This document shows positions 1 to 12,217 of a DNA stretch of 64,000 nucleotides, piece after piece. The stretch spans positions 528,962,538 through 529,026,537 of the forward strand of contig CM046876.1 of NCBI GenBank assembly GCA_025667525.1, read 5' to 3'. How positions within the stretch are numbered: the stretch's first letter is position 1; each line of letters starts with the position of its first letter. Source of the stretch: Glebionis coronaria. Lineage: Eukaryota > Streptophyta > Magnoliopsida > Asterales > Asteraceae. Below the pieces are notes generated by a model. It was given only the letters and a program-made list of their open reading frames with translations, searched no databases and was not told the DNA's origin. The position numbers and the translations under genes were made by a program.

Positions 1-330
1 TTCATTCGGAAGTTGAGGTTCATTCGGAACTTTGTGCTTCGTTCGGAACTTTTGCCTTGGTTCGGAACTTACTGATTCGGAAGTTTTAGACTCATCCGGA
101 ACTTACTGATTCGGAAGTTTTATATGTTCCGATTCGGAACTTTTGGTAAAAATTGGTTCGGAAGTCTGAAAATCGGTTCGGAACTTTTTATTGACTCGGA
201 ACTTTTGAAAACAAAACTCACTCGGAACTTTTTAAACTGATTCGGAACTTAATGCTTCATTCGGAAGTTTTCCTTGGGTCGGAAGTTTTTGGCTTGGTTC
301 GGAACTTATGGCTTGGTTCGGAAGTCTGGA
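1..330. repeat. Array of TTCGGAAC/TTCGGAAG motifs
   Basis: About 17 copies of TTCGGAAC or TTCGGAAG occur at irregular 15-25 base spacing, inside the transcribed part of the minus-strand LTR downstream of its TATA box. The companion LTR has about 10 copies at 63228-63460. The Athila 1 LTR carries a comparable ATTCCGAT array at the same relative place. The array has no coding potential. Confidence 0.8.
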
Positions 331-769
331 AACCCAGACACAGAAATAAAACCCGAAGAACAGGGAAAAACGATTTTGATCCAAAATCACCAAATTTTTC
401 ACCAAATCTTAAATAAAACTAAACATAAAGCATTTATTAACCATAAGATACAAATCCCATCAACAAAAACACAAATCCCAACAACTTTTGAAGATCAAAT
501 CAAGAAAATAAAAACTTAAGAACTTGAAGATAAAGATGATGATGAACAAGATGAAATGGAAAGATTAAACAAGGAACTTGTATTAAATGATTAATGTTTT
601 AACAAGATCAACCAAAGATTAAAATCACAAGACTAGAAAAACAAAGATTAAAAATCACCAATCACCCTAGTGGTGATGGTGAAGAAACGAACAAGAAAAG
701 AAAAAAAAAGGGGAGGAGAGGAAAACTCCAGACTAACTAAAAACTAAACTAAATGTGTGAGGGGAGGGC

Positions 770-777
770 TATTTATA
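770..777 (-). promoter_or_regulatory. LTR TATA box
   Basis: On the minus strand this reads TATAAATA, preceded by GGC. It lies upstream of the motif array, as expected for the U3/R boundary. The related LTR has TATATAAA at 63882-63889. Confidence 0.55.
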
Positions 778-3204
778 GCCTTGTCTTTTGGTTGGTGAGT
801 GGGCTTTCTCCCGTTCTTCTTGTCTTTTCGCCTTTTCAGAAAAGTTTCCGTTTTCGATTCTGATTCGGGATTTGTCGTCGATTAAATTCAACTCGTCTTT
901 TAATTTCTTCATTTAATAGACTTGAGTTTCTTCAACTTATATAAATCTTCCATCTTTGGTCCTTTTAGTCGATAAATCTTCGAATAGGCCCAGTGACTTC
1001 AAATCTTTTGCATCTCTTGGACAATAGACTTTATCTTGAGTCCTTTTCTTCAGTAAAACCCGTGCAATCCCATGTTTTCTTTAATATTAATCCGGTTAGC
1101 TCTGAAAACACAATAAACACAAAAACCACGCATAATTCCAAACAAATGATATTAAATACGTGTTTTGGTCTCGTTTTAGCCAGAATTAAGTGGTAAAAGG
1201 ATGGGTGTTTACACACCTATCAACTGCTGATCATGAATTTAAGGAAATTTCAGAAGTCACATCGTGAATGGTGATTAGAAGTCTTCATAGTTATAAGATA
1301 ATAATTCACGTGCCTGTAAAGCTCAAACAATTTGTACTGATTTCTCTGGCAGAAGCATAATGAACAAATCAGGAGTTAGTAACACGGATCTCGTCTTCAA
1401 CTGGAAGGAAAAGCCTTTATAAGTATGGTGATACTGTAGAGTCTTTTCTGGCTGGGAGGTAGGTAATAACCGGGTTAAGATGAAGCTGACATATGAATAC
1501 GTGAAGTAAACGTGGTAGATTTCATTGAATTTGTATCGCCTGTAACTTCACGAAACGAACACTGCATGTCTAATCTAGACAATACTCATGTGGTGGTGAC
1601 TGAGTCTTTAATGGTTGATTTATGCATGGCATGACAAAACGGGTATACCCCCTTGGAGGGTACCCTGAATTTCTAAGGGCCTGGTTTAGCAAACATACGG
1701 AGTTATGAGTTTTGACTCATACTTTGAGAAGATATTCATATGATGTGCATCATGACTGGTGTCCTGACAAGTGTCTTCCGAAATGATACTTGAGACATGT
1801 GTCTTGACTATTGTTTGGATATGTATTTTAATGGGTGAGTCTGAATAATGTTAAGAATTTTCTGGTAACTGCTAGGGTTGGCAGACCGGTTAGACTGTTG
1901 ACCTCTGTTATTCCTGGTCACATCCGTTCCGGAGTTCCGATGGCTACTAACTGATAATTATAAGCACGATGATTGTCATTACCGCTTTATCTGTCAGTTT
2001 TATGACGGTCATTATTACGATCGGAATTTCTGTAATTGTTCTGTTGAGTGGCCCGGCTAGGTAACGGTTCCCACTCTTCTGAATGAAGGTTAGCTGCGTG
2101 AAGTGTGACATCTAGTTAAGAAAGTAAAAGCATGGAATATAATGGTAGTGTATGATGATTGAAGTTTATTCTTGTCAGAAATTTCAAATTTATAGATTTC
2201 ATCCTTGCTTTGCGGAGTCTTATAGTATAAACAGCATCAGCATCAGCATCTTGAGAAATCTCCAAAGTATCAGTAGCATCAGCAATTGTGAGGTCTTCAA
2301 AGTGTTAGCAGCATCAGTATCTAGTAAAATCTTCAACTCACGAGCATCATCAGCATCTGGTAGAATATCAGCAAGTGGAAACGCCTGAGATGATTGAGGT
2401 TCGATTAGCAATATCCATGGAGTAGGGTACATGGGGTACACCTGGACTATTGTACATGAAGTATAGAATAAATACTGCACATGGAGCATATCTGAGACAC
2501 TGTGCGTGGAGTACACATGAAATACTGTACATGGAGTATAACTGAGACACTATACAAGGATTACATATGGAATACTGTACATGACACTAGTGGGAATTTC
2601 TTGAGAGGATCGATACTGGTGTCGCTTGTCTGACATGATCAAAGAATTAAATTGATTTAAACTGTAGTAAACTGAACTGAAATGGGTAACATGATAGCCT
2701 GGTAATTTCTGTGTGAACTTAAAGCTGGTTGTATAGAGTTTCAAGAATATGATTAGACAGAATTTCAACAATGGCCAGCATGAAGACATGACTGATGAAG
2801 ATCAAACCTGATTATTGTGAAAACAGGATTTAACTGTAACCCCTTCTGTATCTTAGCATGAAAACATCATCACCTTGGTGAAAACATAATCCTCATAAGG
2901 CGACATGAACTTAGTCAGCATGAAAACGACATCAACTTGGGATTGTGAGAACTGGATTGTTACAAGGAACATAAGAGTATGATAAACTGAGGTTTAGCAA
3001 CAACTGGTGTGGATGGCTATAGTTCAATCCACATAATTTAAAGAAGAAAACATGTGACTAAGTATTGGCGATTCTGGTTCGATCCATACTTGTAAAAATT
3101 TCATGAGAACTGTCATGTATAGAAATTTACCATCTGGGACTAAATATGGTTGGCTGTAGTCCAACCCATATCAGTCAAAACTTATAAAGTGTCATGACAT
3201 GACA

Positions 3205-3425
3205 AAGGTGAACAACTATGGATCGGTTCACAAAATAACATTCGACTGAAAATCATGAAATTTAACCTGATAAATGGTGAACGCATATGGGTCAGTTCAC
3301 CTAATAACATTTGACTGAAAACATGAATCTGATATGAGTAAGGATGAATGCCTATGGTCAGTTCATCAATACAGAAAATATATCTGAACGGCAAGGGTGA
3401 ACGCCTATGTGTCGGTTCACCAAAA
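3205..3425. repeat. Degenerate tandem repeat, about 4 copies of 52-73 bp
   Basis: Four copies of a unit starting near GGTGAACGCCTATG and continuing to GGTTCACC begin near 3208, 3281, 3344 and 3396. Each contains a short inverted repeat (GGTGAAC...GTTCACC). The unit lies in the untranslated-looking internal region close to the primer site. Confidence 0.65.
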
Positions 3426-3632
3426 CAAAATTCGAATGAAAAGCACATGCGACTAAATATGGCCGGTCATGTACCAACCTTTTACTTAGTCAAAAACTTT
3501 AAGAAAAATGTTTGATAATTGAAGAAAACTGACTGATAAATGCATGAGAAACATGAAAGATAACAACGCCAAAAATCTAGGAAGTCCCACTAGTCACAGG
3601 TCAAGTTTTAGAGCCTACAGGTCAAACCTATA

Positions 3633-3644
3633 GCTCTGATACCA
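3633..3644 (-). other. Primer binding site, initiator tRNA-Met type
   Basis: On the minus strand this reads TGGTATCAGAGC, the standard plant complement to the 3' end of initiator methionine tRNA. It lies 4 bases after the LTR end at 3649. This fixes the orientation of the element as minus. Confidence 0.85.
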
Positions 3645-3648
3645 TAAT

Positions 3649-6024
3649 TGTAACACCCTACTTTGATAAGTGGACCGTTACGTGTATTTATGGCGTGTCA
3701 TCAAAGCATAATGTAAATGACCTAAAACATTAACTGACCATAAAGGAGTTACCGGAATCAAACATCGGTAATCTAAACATAAGCTCAAAACATGAAAAGT
3801 AAAATACTGAAGGAAAAGACTAAACAATGTCCAAATCAGCAGAATAATGTAAGAAGTGCATAAAGTAAGAAGTCCGGATAGCTTCCATTCAATGCACATG
3901 TTATCAGAATCCTAAGAGCGTCCTGGTGTACCTGCCGTTAGAACATGAAAGAACTACGGCTGAGCATAACGCTCAGTGAACGGACAATAAGCATGATAAG
4001 GAATTACTGAAATGAAACAGATGATAAAATACTGGAGCTGTAAGACTGATAAGTAAAGTTGCAGCGGAAATATGTGTATAATCTGTAAGGTCTGATTTAT
4101 AAATAATAAAGCTGAACTATTATCTGTTAAATCTGAAAACATGCATTTACTGTATTTTAATTGCCAGAGCTTATATAGGTCATATGCTGTAACAACGGTG
4201 CATGAATAATTGGAGGGGTGACCTCGTCATGCTATAGAGGGGTGACCTCTAAATGTTGTAGAGGGGTGACCTCTAAATACTGTGATGGGTAGAGGGATCA
4301 GCTCCAATGTGAAGGATGTAGAGCACACACCACATTCACCCTGATAACTTGTAAACTGATAAGCCTAGGATGCATCCATACGTCCCACTAAAAATCCTGA
4401 TAAAATGCCCTAACTGAGCTGAGTGGGACGATGCAGGATATCACTCTCCTGCATGTGAGTCACGACATCGGTGCCTCTAGTGCCATGGTTACGGTACCTC
4501 CGTAACTAGTACATAATCTGGTCATGCTTGTATATAATGCTCAGGAAATTTATTTAGTTATTAATATGATTACTGATAAGCTTAAACATATATTGGGGAA
4601 AACCATTTGGCTGAAGACGGGGAATCCTAATCATGCATATAAAGGAAGTCCTTACTGAAAGGACGGGAAATCCGTAGCTTTGCCAATCTTGATGTTTAAA
4701 GAATGTCCAAATTTATTTTCCCGATCATATGATCTACATGGATTGATCATGTGCTGGTGATTAATAAAAATCAACTACAAGTTATTAATATGGAGTGAAC
4801 TAAATACTACTTATAGTTTAATCATTCGCTTAATATAGTATTAGATTATTCCCATTAATTTTATGAGATGCCTTAGTTTAATACCATTAATGACTACAAA
4901 GACTCATTACTAAGAATGAATGTCACTTGACTTGTTGAAACGTAAAACACACATTACATGCCATTAATGTTAATTTAAGAAAAACACAAGTTGCAATATA
5001 GTATTCGTTTAGAAGATTCAAAATAAATTCAATGATTAGTATTTATGTTGAAGTTATAAATTGATCTATCTTATTTTCAAAACCATCTCATTATAATAAA
5101 CGAACTGTAACGCCATGACAAATCTTCTAAACATAACAAAACTATTTAAATTTGTAGTTACAATATTTGTTAATGACGTCACACATATTTTCCATCGATA
5201 AAAGACGCAATCGAGTTAACAAACGACTTTTTTTTCAAATATTAGTGATGTACCAATATGGTTTATATTTAGGAACATAAAATCTCAATCTATATTTTAT
5301 TATATTGGTGGAATTAAATCATGTATGATATTATAAGTACGCAATGTTTCATGTAATTATTAACGCAATACAAATGATAAATCATAGCTGACATGGTAAG
5401 AAAAACGAATGTATGATTATATACAAAATCAGATTCATGATTTACCTTCAAATGAAACAATGGTTGTTCGAAAGGAACAAGAATGTGTGGCGATGAACGC
5501 GGATACGAAATCGACACTAACTTGAGCAGTGGCACGGACAAGATATGTCACAACCTTAACCCTCTAAATTTTACCCTCAAAACTTGAAGTGACTTTCAAG
5601 GTTGTAGTATCTTGATATAATAATGACTGATATTATTTCACAAAATGATAACTTTGAAAACTTCCATACAATCTATATATATATATATTAACTTGAAACT
5701 GACGAGTGCAATTATAGGGTGGCTTAATGGCGTTGTCACCAACGACTTTGACCGAACACTTAAGAAAAACGTGTATTGCTTCCAATATGAATATTTGCTT
5801 GCTATTTTTGATCATGTGACATTTATAAATTAAATTTGTATTTATCTTTCAATATTATTATACATAAACACTTGTCCTTAAATAAATAAAATAATATAGG
5901 TAATACTTGTATTTATTCATTTTATGTTCATGATACTTGACGCGTATTAATAAATTATAAAGTTTTTAATTAATCTGTGTTTTCATGTAATTAATGTCTT
6001 CATTAATTTTATGCGGGTTTTACA
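3649..6024 (-). repeat. LTR (5' LTR of a minus-strand Ty3/gypsy-like element)
   Basis: On the plus strand it runs from TGTAACACC to GCGGGTTTTACA, so on the minus strand it is TG...CA. The same family recurs as the solo LTR at 47233-50078, with shared ends and shared internal blocks, such as GGAGGGGTGACCTC (4214 and 47760) and a segment on vegetative flanking at 4300-4340. A short GAGGGGTGACCTCTAAAT repeat sits near 4232-4280. The partner LTR and left target duplication are not in the window. Confidence 0.75.
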
Positions 6025-6084
6025 ACAATGGACCATTATGCTGCCGAAAAAATGGACCATTTTACAATTCTCAACAATATCTGT

Positions 6085-7405
6085 AACAAACTATGTGCTT
6101 TGCTTGCTTGCTTTCTGCTTTTAACATACTTTATACTTCACACAATAAAACCTTCGAAATAAACTGCACCATAAGTTATTTTCGGCATTGCTCTAACTAA
6201 CATGCTCATTAGCCGATATCTCACCTTTGGACGAGGAGAGAGTTTTTTACGGTGTTAATGAGACGAGGTCGAAGAGTGACATGATCCATAAACAAGCCCA
6301 CACATCCTCCTAGTCATTATTTCTGCCCTTAAAACGGAGTTATTATGGAAGACCTTGTTCTCGCCAACACGGGGGTGGTAAGTTTATTTTACTTTCTTGG
6401 TAATGTGTTTCATTAACTTTTAGAACTACTATATATAGATGCTATTTAGTTCATAGGATTTTGACCTAAAGAATCTCAACGTTTTGTAAAGGTTTCTGGT
6501 ACACTCGGTTTCAAAATTTTACTTGCTTAATATCATAAAACAAATATTGTATGTTATTTTCATGACCATTCTCTCATTTACAAAGGTTCAAACCAAACAC
6601 ACCAAAAATTGTTTATTTCATGATAATAAGCACATAAAACCCTTAAAAATAAGTGTAACAAAAACCTTTACAAAACATCATATTCCTGTGTTCCCGAGTA
6701 TAAAATTGAAAGAAGAGAAAATAAGAGATCACAAGAGAGAAAATAAGAGAAGAGGAAATTTTTTTAATTTCTAATATTGTGTTCCCTATATTGAAAGAAA
6801 ATAAGGGGGATATAATCCAAAAAGGCTATAAAATCACTTTCTTTCCAAATCATTCCAATTTGGGAAGAAGATTAGGAGAGAAGTTTTGGCATAATTTCCT
6901 CCTCTCTTCTCTTCTTTCTGAAAAAAACTCAGGAACACAACATTTTTCTAATTTCCTCTCCACTTCTCTTCTTTTCTTTCCAAATAAAAACTTGGGAACA
7001 CAGTGTACATCCAAATCCCATGAACAAATAGCACTAACAAGGAGTTTTAAAAGTTGAATAAAACGCATTATAAAAAAGCAAAAGAAATTTAACACCCCTA
7101 TGTTGGCGAGAGCATGGTCTTCCATAGTAAATTTTTTCTAAGGGTAGCGGTAATGGACCAGGAGGACGTGGGGGCTTGTTGTTGATCATGCCGCTCTTCA
7201 ACCTTGTGCATTAACACCATCAGAAACTCCATCATCATCCAATGATGAACTATCATCTTATGCGCCTGTTAGTTGGAGCAATGTCGAAGATGAGTTATCC
7301 CATTGCATCTTATTCTATAAAGGTTTTGATAAAGTACAAAGTATCTTAAGACGTGAAAGCTTGACCAACGGATGATTACAAGCTAAACAGATAGTTTGTG
7401 ATTTA
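6085..7405. mobile_element. Foldback-like element with long imperfect inverted repeats
   Basis: The left arm (about 6085-6440) matches the reverse complement of the right arm (about 7035-7405). Examples are TGGAAGACC...CTCGCCAACA against TGTTGGCGAG...GGTCTTCCA, and ACAAGCCCACACATCCTCCTA against its counterpart at 7158-7178. Inner purine-rich and pyrimidine-rich blocks (6690-6790 and 6900-7010) are also inverted copies. Arms of 350 bp or more without a transposase fit a foldback or MULE-like non-autonomous DNA element. The exact ends and target duplication were not resolved. Confidence 0.6.
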
Positions 7406-8298
7406 ATTGAGAACAACTCTACCAATATACTAGACAACTTAAGAGTCTCGCACACATACACATATGAAATAAAAGTTCTTACATGCATTCATATATGATC
7501 AAGTCATCTGTTTATGATATCAAATCTAACAACTAATGAAATTGATATAAAAGGTTCCTTAACTATAAAAAAGAGCTATGAGCCTTTCCACTAAGTTAAT
7601 AAATGACATTGACAGATTATTCAGTACACGTTGATAAAAATTAACACTCCGTATATAATATTGTGTGAGACAGTTTACCACATATATATTGGAAGCTAAT
7701 TATTTCTCTTATTCAAAAAGTAGGGAAGCGATAATGACTAGGAGGACGTGGGGCTTGTTGTTGATCATGCTGCTTTTCAACCTTGTGCATTAACACCATC
7801 GGAAACTCTCTCCTCATCCAAAGATGAACTATCGACTTATCGCCTGTTAGTTGGAGCAATGTCGAAGATGAGTTGTCCCATTACATATTCTCTAAAGGTT
7901 TTGATAGAGTACAAAGTATGTTAAGATGTGAAAGCTCGACCAACAGATGATTACAAGCTAAACAAATAGTTTGTGATTTAATTGAGAACGACTCTACCAA
8001 TATAGTAGACAACTTAAGAGTCTCGTTCACACACAAATGAAATACAAGTTCTTACATGCTTCATAAATGATCAAGTCATCTATTTATAGTATCCAATTTA
8101 ACAACTAGTGAAATTGATATAAAAGGTTCCTCAACTATAAAAAAAGAGCTATGAGCCTTTCTACTAAGATAATAAATGACATTGACAGAGTATTAAATAC
8201 ATGTTGAGAAAAATTAACACTCCGTATACAATATTGTGTGAGACAAGTTACCACATATAAATAGGAAGCTAATTATTTCTCTTATTCCAAAATAGGGG
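7141..8298. repeat. Tandem duplication of about 581 bp
   Basis: Unit 1 (7141-7721) and unit 2 (7722 to about 8298) align along their whole length, both starting near AGGGWAGCG and containing GGACGTGGGG and CTCGACCAAC-like blocks. Differences include small deletions. Unit 1 includes the right arm of the inverted repeat at 6085-7405, so the arm has been copied. Confidence 0.8.
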
Positions 8299-8428
8299 CC
8301 TTTTATTATATTGACGAGAATAAGAAATATGTATACAAAGATTTCCATATGTTTTAGTAATATTTTCATTCAAGTGATTTGACTGATCACGAGGTCTAGA
8401 GATATTATTATCATGTTTTTTGGCTTAG

Positions 8429-8433
8429 GTTTG
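8429..8433 (+). repeat. Target site duplication of Athila 1, left copy
   Basis: GTTTG immediately precedes the LTR start at 8434. The same five bases follow the 3' LTR at 41277-41281. Confidence 0.85.
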
Positions 8434-8876
8434 TAATAAGTGTGAAAACACTTATCCTTTTACCACTTATTTCCAATAATAACAAGACCAAAACGTGTAT
8501 TTTATGTTGTAAAAGTCGGAATTATGCGTGGTTTGTGTTTTTATTGTGTTTTAGGACCAAAAGATTAAAAAGGAAGAAAACACGGGGGCTTTCACGGGCT
8601 TTTATCGAAGAAAACGGGAAAAGACGAAGTCAAAAGATCAAGAGTGCAAAAAGAACGGAAGTCCAAGGCCTATTCTGAAGATTTATCGAAGAAAAAGTCT
8701 AAAGACGGAAGTTTAATGAAGTCGAAGAACTCAAGTCTAAATTAAAGAAGAAAATTATCAAGACAAGTTCAAATCCCGAGACGACATCGAGAAAAGACAA
8801 AGAATTAAGTCGAGTCGAGAAAGACGTGAAGAAAGAAAGAAAGAAGAAGCAACACATGCACTCCTTCCATTTTCCC

Positions 8877-8884
8877 TATAAATA
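8877..8884 (+). promoter_or_regulatory. Athila 1 5' LTR TATA box
   Basis: TATAAATA preceded by CC, repeated in the 3' LTR at 39876-39883. It is the likely U3 promoter. The 9503 insertion lies downstream, so any transcript from here would run into the nested element. Confidence 0.55.
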
Positions 8885-9497
8885 CCCTCCTAATACACAT
8901 TAGGAGTGTGGTTAGTTAGTCTTTAGTTTTAAGTTTTTCATTTTTCACTTTTCTTTCTAGTTTTTAGAGAGAGAAAGTTCTAAACTTTCTCTCACTAAGT
9001 TTTCATCTTTCTTTTAATCTTTCAAGATTAAACATTTGTGTATTGCTTATTTCATTAATCAAGTTCTAGTTAATCTTTTAATCCGTAATCTCATTCTACC
9101 TTTCTTTGATTTTTAGATTGATTTTGGTGCGAATCACATTAAATCCGTGTTGATCTTAATGGTTTTGTGCTTAAAAAGTTAATCTTTTTGTTCCTACATA
9201 AGCTTTCATTAGATTAAGCTTTAAGATTCTTATGCTTATTGGCTTATTTACATGATTAGCTTATTTACTTTTTAAAAGTTTTCTTTAAAAGTTCATATTT
9301 TTATGGTTTGATTTAAAAGTTTGTTTATTTTAAGTTTGGATAAGTTGTTATTAGTGCTTATTTGATCCGTTTCATTATTGGTTCGTCAAGTTTTGGGTAT
9401 TAGCTTATTCAATATAGCTTATTACCTAGCTTATTTCGAATCCCATTTAAATCGGAAAGGGTCTAAACCCCTTTCCGATCACTGCATTCCGAGCAGC

Positions 9498-9502
9498 CCA
9501 CC
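9498..9502 (+). repeat. Target site duplication of the level-2 element, left copy
   Basis: CCACC, repeated at 30820-30824. Removing 9503-30824 restores a continuous Athila LTR that matches 40485-40510. Confidence 0.92.
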
Positions 9503-12202
9503 TGTGACAACCCTGGTTTTGAGGTTCGTCACTTAGTTTTATTTTGTGCTAGTTACGTGTGTTTACGTGTTGATGTGCTAATTGTTGTGTATAGATTGTG
9601 GTTTGGATATCGTTTCCGGTACGGGGTACCTTGTGAGTGAAACGATGTGTGATGATTTCATGTTCATGAGTTCACATGGTAGTGACTATGAAATGAGATG
9701 GTGTTATTTAGTGGTTTTACGTATACGTATATGTATTATAAAAAATCATAATTTTACGATTTACGGTTTAGCATTTAGAGGTCTCGGATGAGGTAATTAG
9801 TCATATGAATATTTTTCGGGATGGTTTTAAGTCATTTGGGACTTAGTTATAAAGTTTATTTCAAAATTTGAGATTTTTTATAAAAGTGTATATTTTACGT
9901 CTTTTACGGTAAAACGCATAAATTTGACTAGTTTTACGGTTTTGAGGTTTTGGAGGCTTTAGGAGCTGAAATAAATTAAGGTAATATTAATAAGATATTA
10001 ATTAACAATAAAAAGAAAAAAATAAAAAAATATATATATGAGGCGGTTTGGGACGAATCAAAAGAAAAGAAAAGGGAAAAAAAGGAAAAAGGGAACCGGG
10101 CTTTTGTAATGGGCCAAGGACTTGTTAGGAAACTATATAAATAATTTTTATTAACCAAAACACTTCATAAAACCCCTGTAGATCACCTTCAGGTCGGCAT
10201 CAATGGTGGTTTTAGGGTTCTTCATTAATTTTTCTTCTTTCAAAAATTCTAAGGTAAAATCTTTAATACTCTTTTTAATTAAAGTGTTTTAATTATTTCT
10301 CAATCATCTTATGATGGATTTAGGTTAGGGTTTAAATAAGAATCTGTATTTTAATGATATTATAATGATTAGATGGTTTAGGTTTTGTAATTAATGGGGT
10401 TATGGGTAACTAATTAAGTTAAATTAATTAAACCCGTTTTTAAAAACTGGGCAAAATTTTGAGTCAATTGTTTTAATTATATCGGGAGTTCTAGAAACAT
10501 TCAAGATACGATCCAAGTATCCTTGAAAAGGTAATTGAAGTGGCTTTCGAATTCAAGAAACGAGGACTAAATTGGAGGTCGGAAAGTGGGTCAATAACAG
10601 GTTACAACAGTCGGAGGTCAAAACAGTTTTGTAATCAGCCTGTTTTCTTTTTAAGTTTTAGGTTGTTTGGGGTACTTAGGTTTGCATTGGGATCTTCTAA
10701 TGAACATGAGAGATGGTTTATATATTGTATTAAGTATCTGCACTTGGGATAAGATTGTGATTTAGGGTAAGACCCTCTAATGGTAACAAACTTTTCATAC
10801 GTTTAAAATCAGTGAATTCTGGATAGGTAGCAATATATATATACATATATCAGGGCCTTAACAGTATCTTTAAGGTTAGGGAAAGTGGGAGGTTTTAGCT
10901 AACATATGTAAAGGTATGAATATTCCTTTTACAGAAACCATGGGTATGTTTAAGTGGACGTTTGACTTAAAGTTTTGAGACCTAAAAACTGGGACTGTTT
11001 TGTGTAAAATATGAACGGGATAGTTATTAAACTTAACCAAGTTAAGGACTTGTTAAGGAAGGGTAATGGGGTGATTAGAGCTTATCAATGAGGTATTTAT
11101 ATGGGAATAGGCTAGATGTCCATCATAGGTTGATGAGCCATCTTAGTGATTTGTTCATGTATTGATTGCGTGTTTTTGGTTTGTTAGCTTGTTGCTAGTG
11201 CGAGGACTTGTGAAGAAGCAATCAGGTGAGTTTCATAGTCCCATGTTTAATATTGATTTTGACTTCCAGATGGGATGGAAGAGACACTGTGTTGAGTTAT
11301 TTGTAAATAATGTTGTGAATGTTTTTATGGGTTGTGATGGACTTGTGTGTACACTTATGTGATTAACTGCTATGTGATTCTTGATTGTGTATGATTTGGA
11401 TCGGGGGACACGTTCCGTCTCAGTTATTGTGGTTTGACAAGGTAGGGGCCTTGGGATAGGTACATAGCGTGATCGTCTATGGGACCAATGGATACGGACA
11501 AGGTAGTGGCCTTGGGAAAGGTACATGGTGTATGGGCGCCTATGGTACCATGGTGTTTGGTAAGGCGTGATGCCTTGGAAATTATGGTTGTTGGTAAGGC
11601 GTGATGCCTTGGAAATTATGGTTGTTGGTAAGGCGTGATGCCTTGGTAATTGTGGTTGTTGGTAAGGCGTGATGCCTTGGAATTGTGATGATTGATTGAA
11701 CTTGAATGCTAGTTGTTAATACATAATTGTAGCGCATTGTCCATATGTTATTGTATTGATGGTTGTTATTCACAGCTTGTAACTGATTTAGCGTTGGAGT
11801 CTAAACCTATGACTCTCACCAACTTTATGTTGACGTGTTTTAGTGTCTCTTTCAGGTGTGAATATGGTTAAGCTTGAGGATAGAAGTGGCTAGACTTGGA
11901 TGCCTTAGGATTGCATATAGAAGGAGATCCCCGTTCCTTCTTAGCTTACCTTTATGTTTTTTTATAAGTGATACATGTTGGCACCTATATGTTTGTTTGG
12001 TTTATGTTTATTGTTTGTCTTGGGTAAGTGGTAGGACTGTTACCTACTTACCTAGACTCCTGCTATGTTGAGATATTGTTATGACCTTTGTGTCGCCATT
12101 TATGACATTATAGTTGCATTTTAGTTTTCTCTATAGAGACACCGTTTGTTGTGATGATATCCATACGTCGCGCCCCATATTCCGCCATGGTGGGGTGTGA
12201 CA
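9503..12202 (+). repeat. Level-2 element 5' LTR (2700 bp)
   Basis: Begins TGTGACAACC and ends TGGGGTGTGACA directly before the PBS. It aligns with 17096-17620 plus 28655-30819. Over the first 520 bases I counted roughly ten differences. A TATA-like TATATAAATA lies at 10134-10143. ORFs inside it (for example near 9582, 11162 and 11874) recur in both LTRs and are not genes. Confidence 0.9.
11559..11680. repeat. 34-bp tandem repeat with hairpin unit, 4 copies
   Basis: Units start at 11559, 11593, 11627 and 11661. Each contains AAGGCGTGATGCCTT, a perfect 5-bp stem with a 5-base loop. The 3' LTR has the same array at about 30177-30297, with one unit shortened. Confidence 0.85.
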
Positions 12203-12205
12203 GAA

Positions 12206-12217
12206 TGGTATCAGAGC
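12206..12217 (+). other. PBS of the level-2 element (initiator tRNA-Met)
   Basis: TGGTATCAGAGC lies 3 bases after the LTR end at 12202, the standard arrangement. Confidence 0.92.

Larger units (their letters stand above)
1..1222 (-). repeat. Partial LTR, Athila-like family with TGATA/TATCA ends
   Basis: Read on the minus strand, this begins at 1222 with TGATAGGTGTG and runs off the left edge. Its first 80 bases align with the start of the Athila 1 LTR (8434 onward), including the shared stretch CATCCTTTTACCACTTA. A second copy in the same orientation lies at 62492-64000. The flank at 1223 has no purine-rich tract, so this is a 5' LTR or a solo LTR set into the internal region of the element at 1223-6024. 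No coding sequence is supported here. Confidence 0.75.
1223..3648 (-). mobile_element. Internal fragment of a minus-strand LTR retrotransposon
   Basis: This lies directly downstream, in minus orientation, of the LTR at 3649-6024 and its tRNA-Met primer site. No gag or pol motif is recognisable in any frame; the ORFs are short and repeat-driven. It contains CATCAG-rich DNA (about 2228-2370) and degenerate repeats of a TACTGTACATGGAGTATA type (about 2418-2585). The far side is cut by the LTR at 1-1222, so the 3' LTR is not visible. Confidence 0.6.
6025..8433. other. Intergenic DNA without a supported gene
   Basis: AT-rich DNA holding the inverted-repeat structure and tandem duplication listed separately. 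The short ORFs at 6523-7057 lie in the arms of the inverted repeat, look like poly-purine/pyrimidine sequence and match no family I know. The stretch 8299-8433 has nothing recognisable. Confidence 0.6.
8434..9502 (+). repeat. Athila 1 5' LTR, first part
   Basis: Starts TAATAAGTGTG and aligns base for base with 39436-40500 with only scattered differences. It is interrupted after CCACC by the element starting at 9503 and resumes at 30825. With the second part it totals 1844 bp against 1841 bp for the 3' LTR. Confidence 0.9.

Noticed and set aside
9582..9791. ORF of 69 aa repeated at 17175-17384 as a possible gene
   Set aside because: It lies in the LTR of the level-2 element and is present in both copies only because the LTRs are duplicated.
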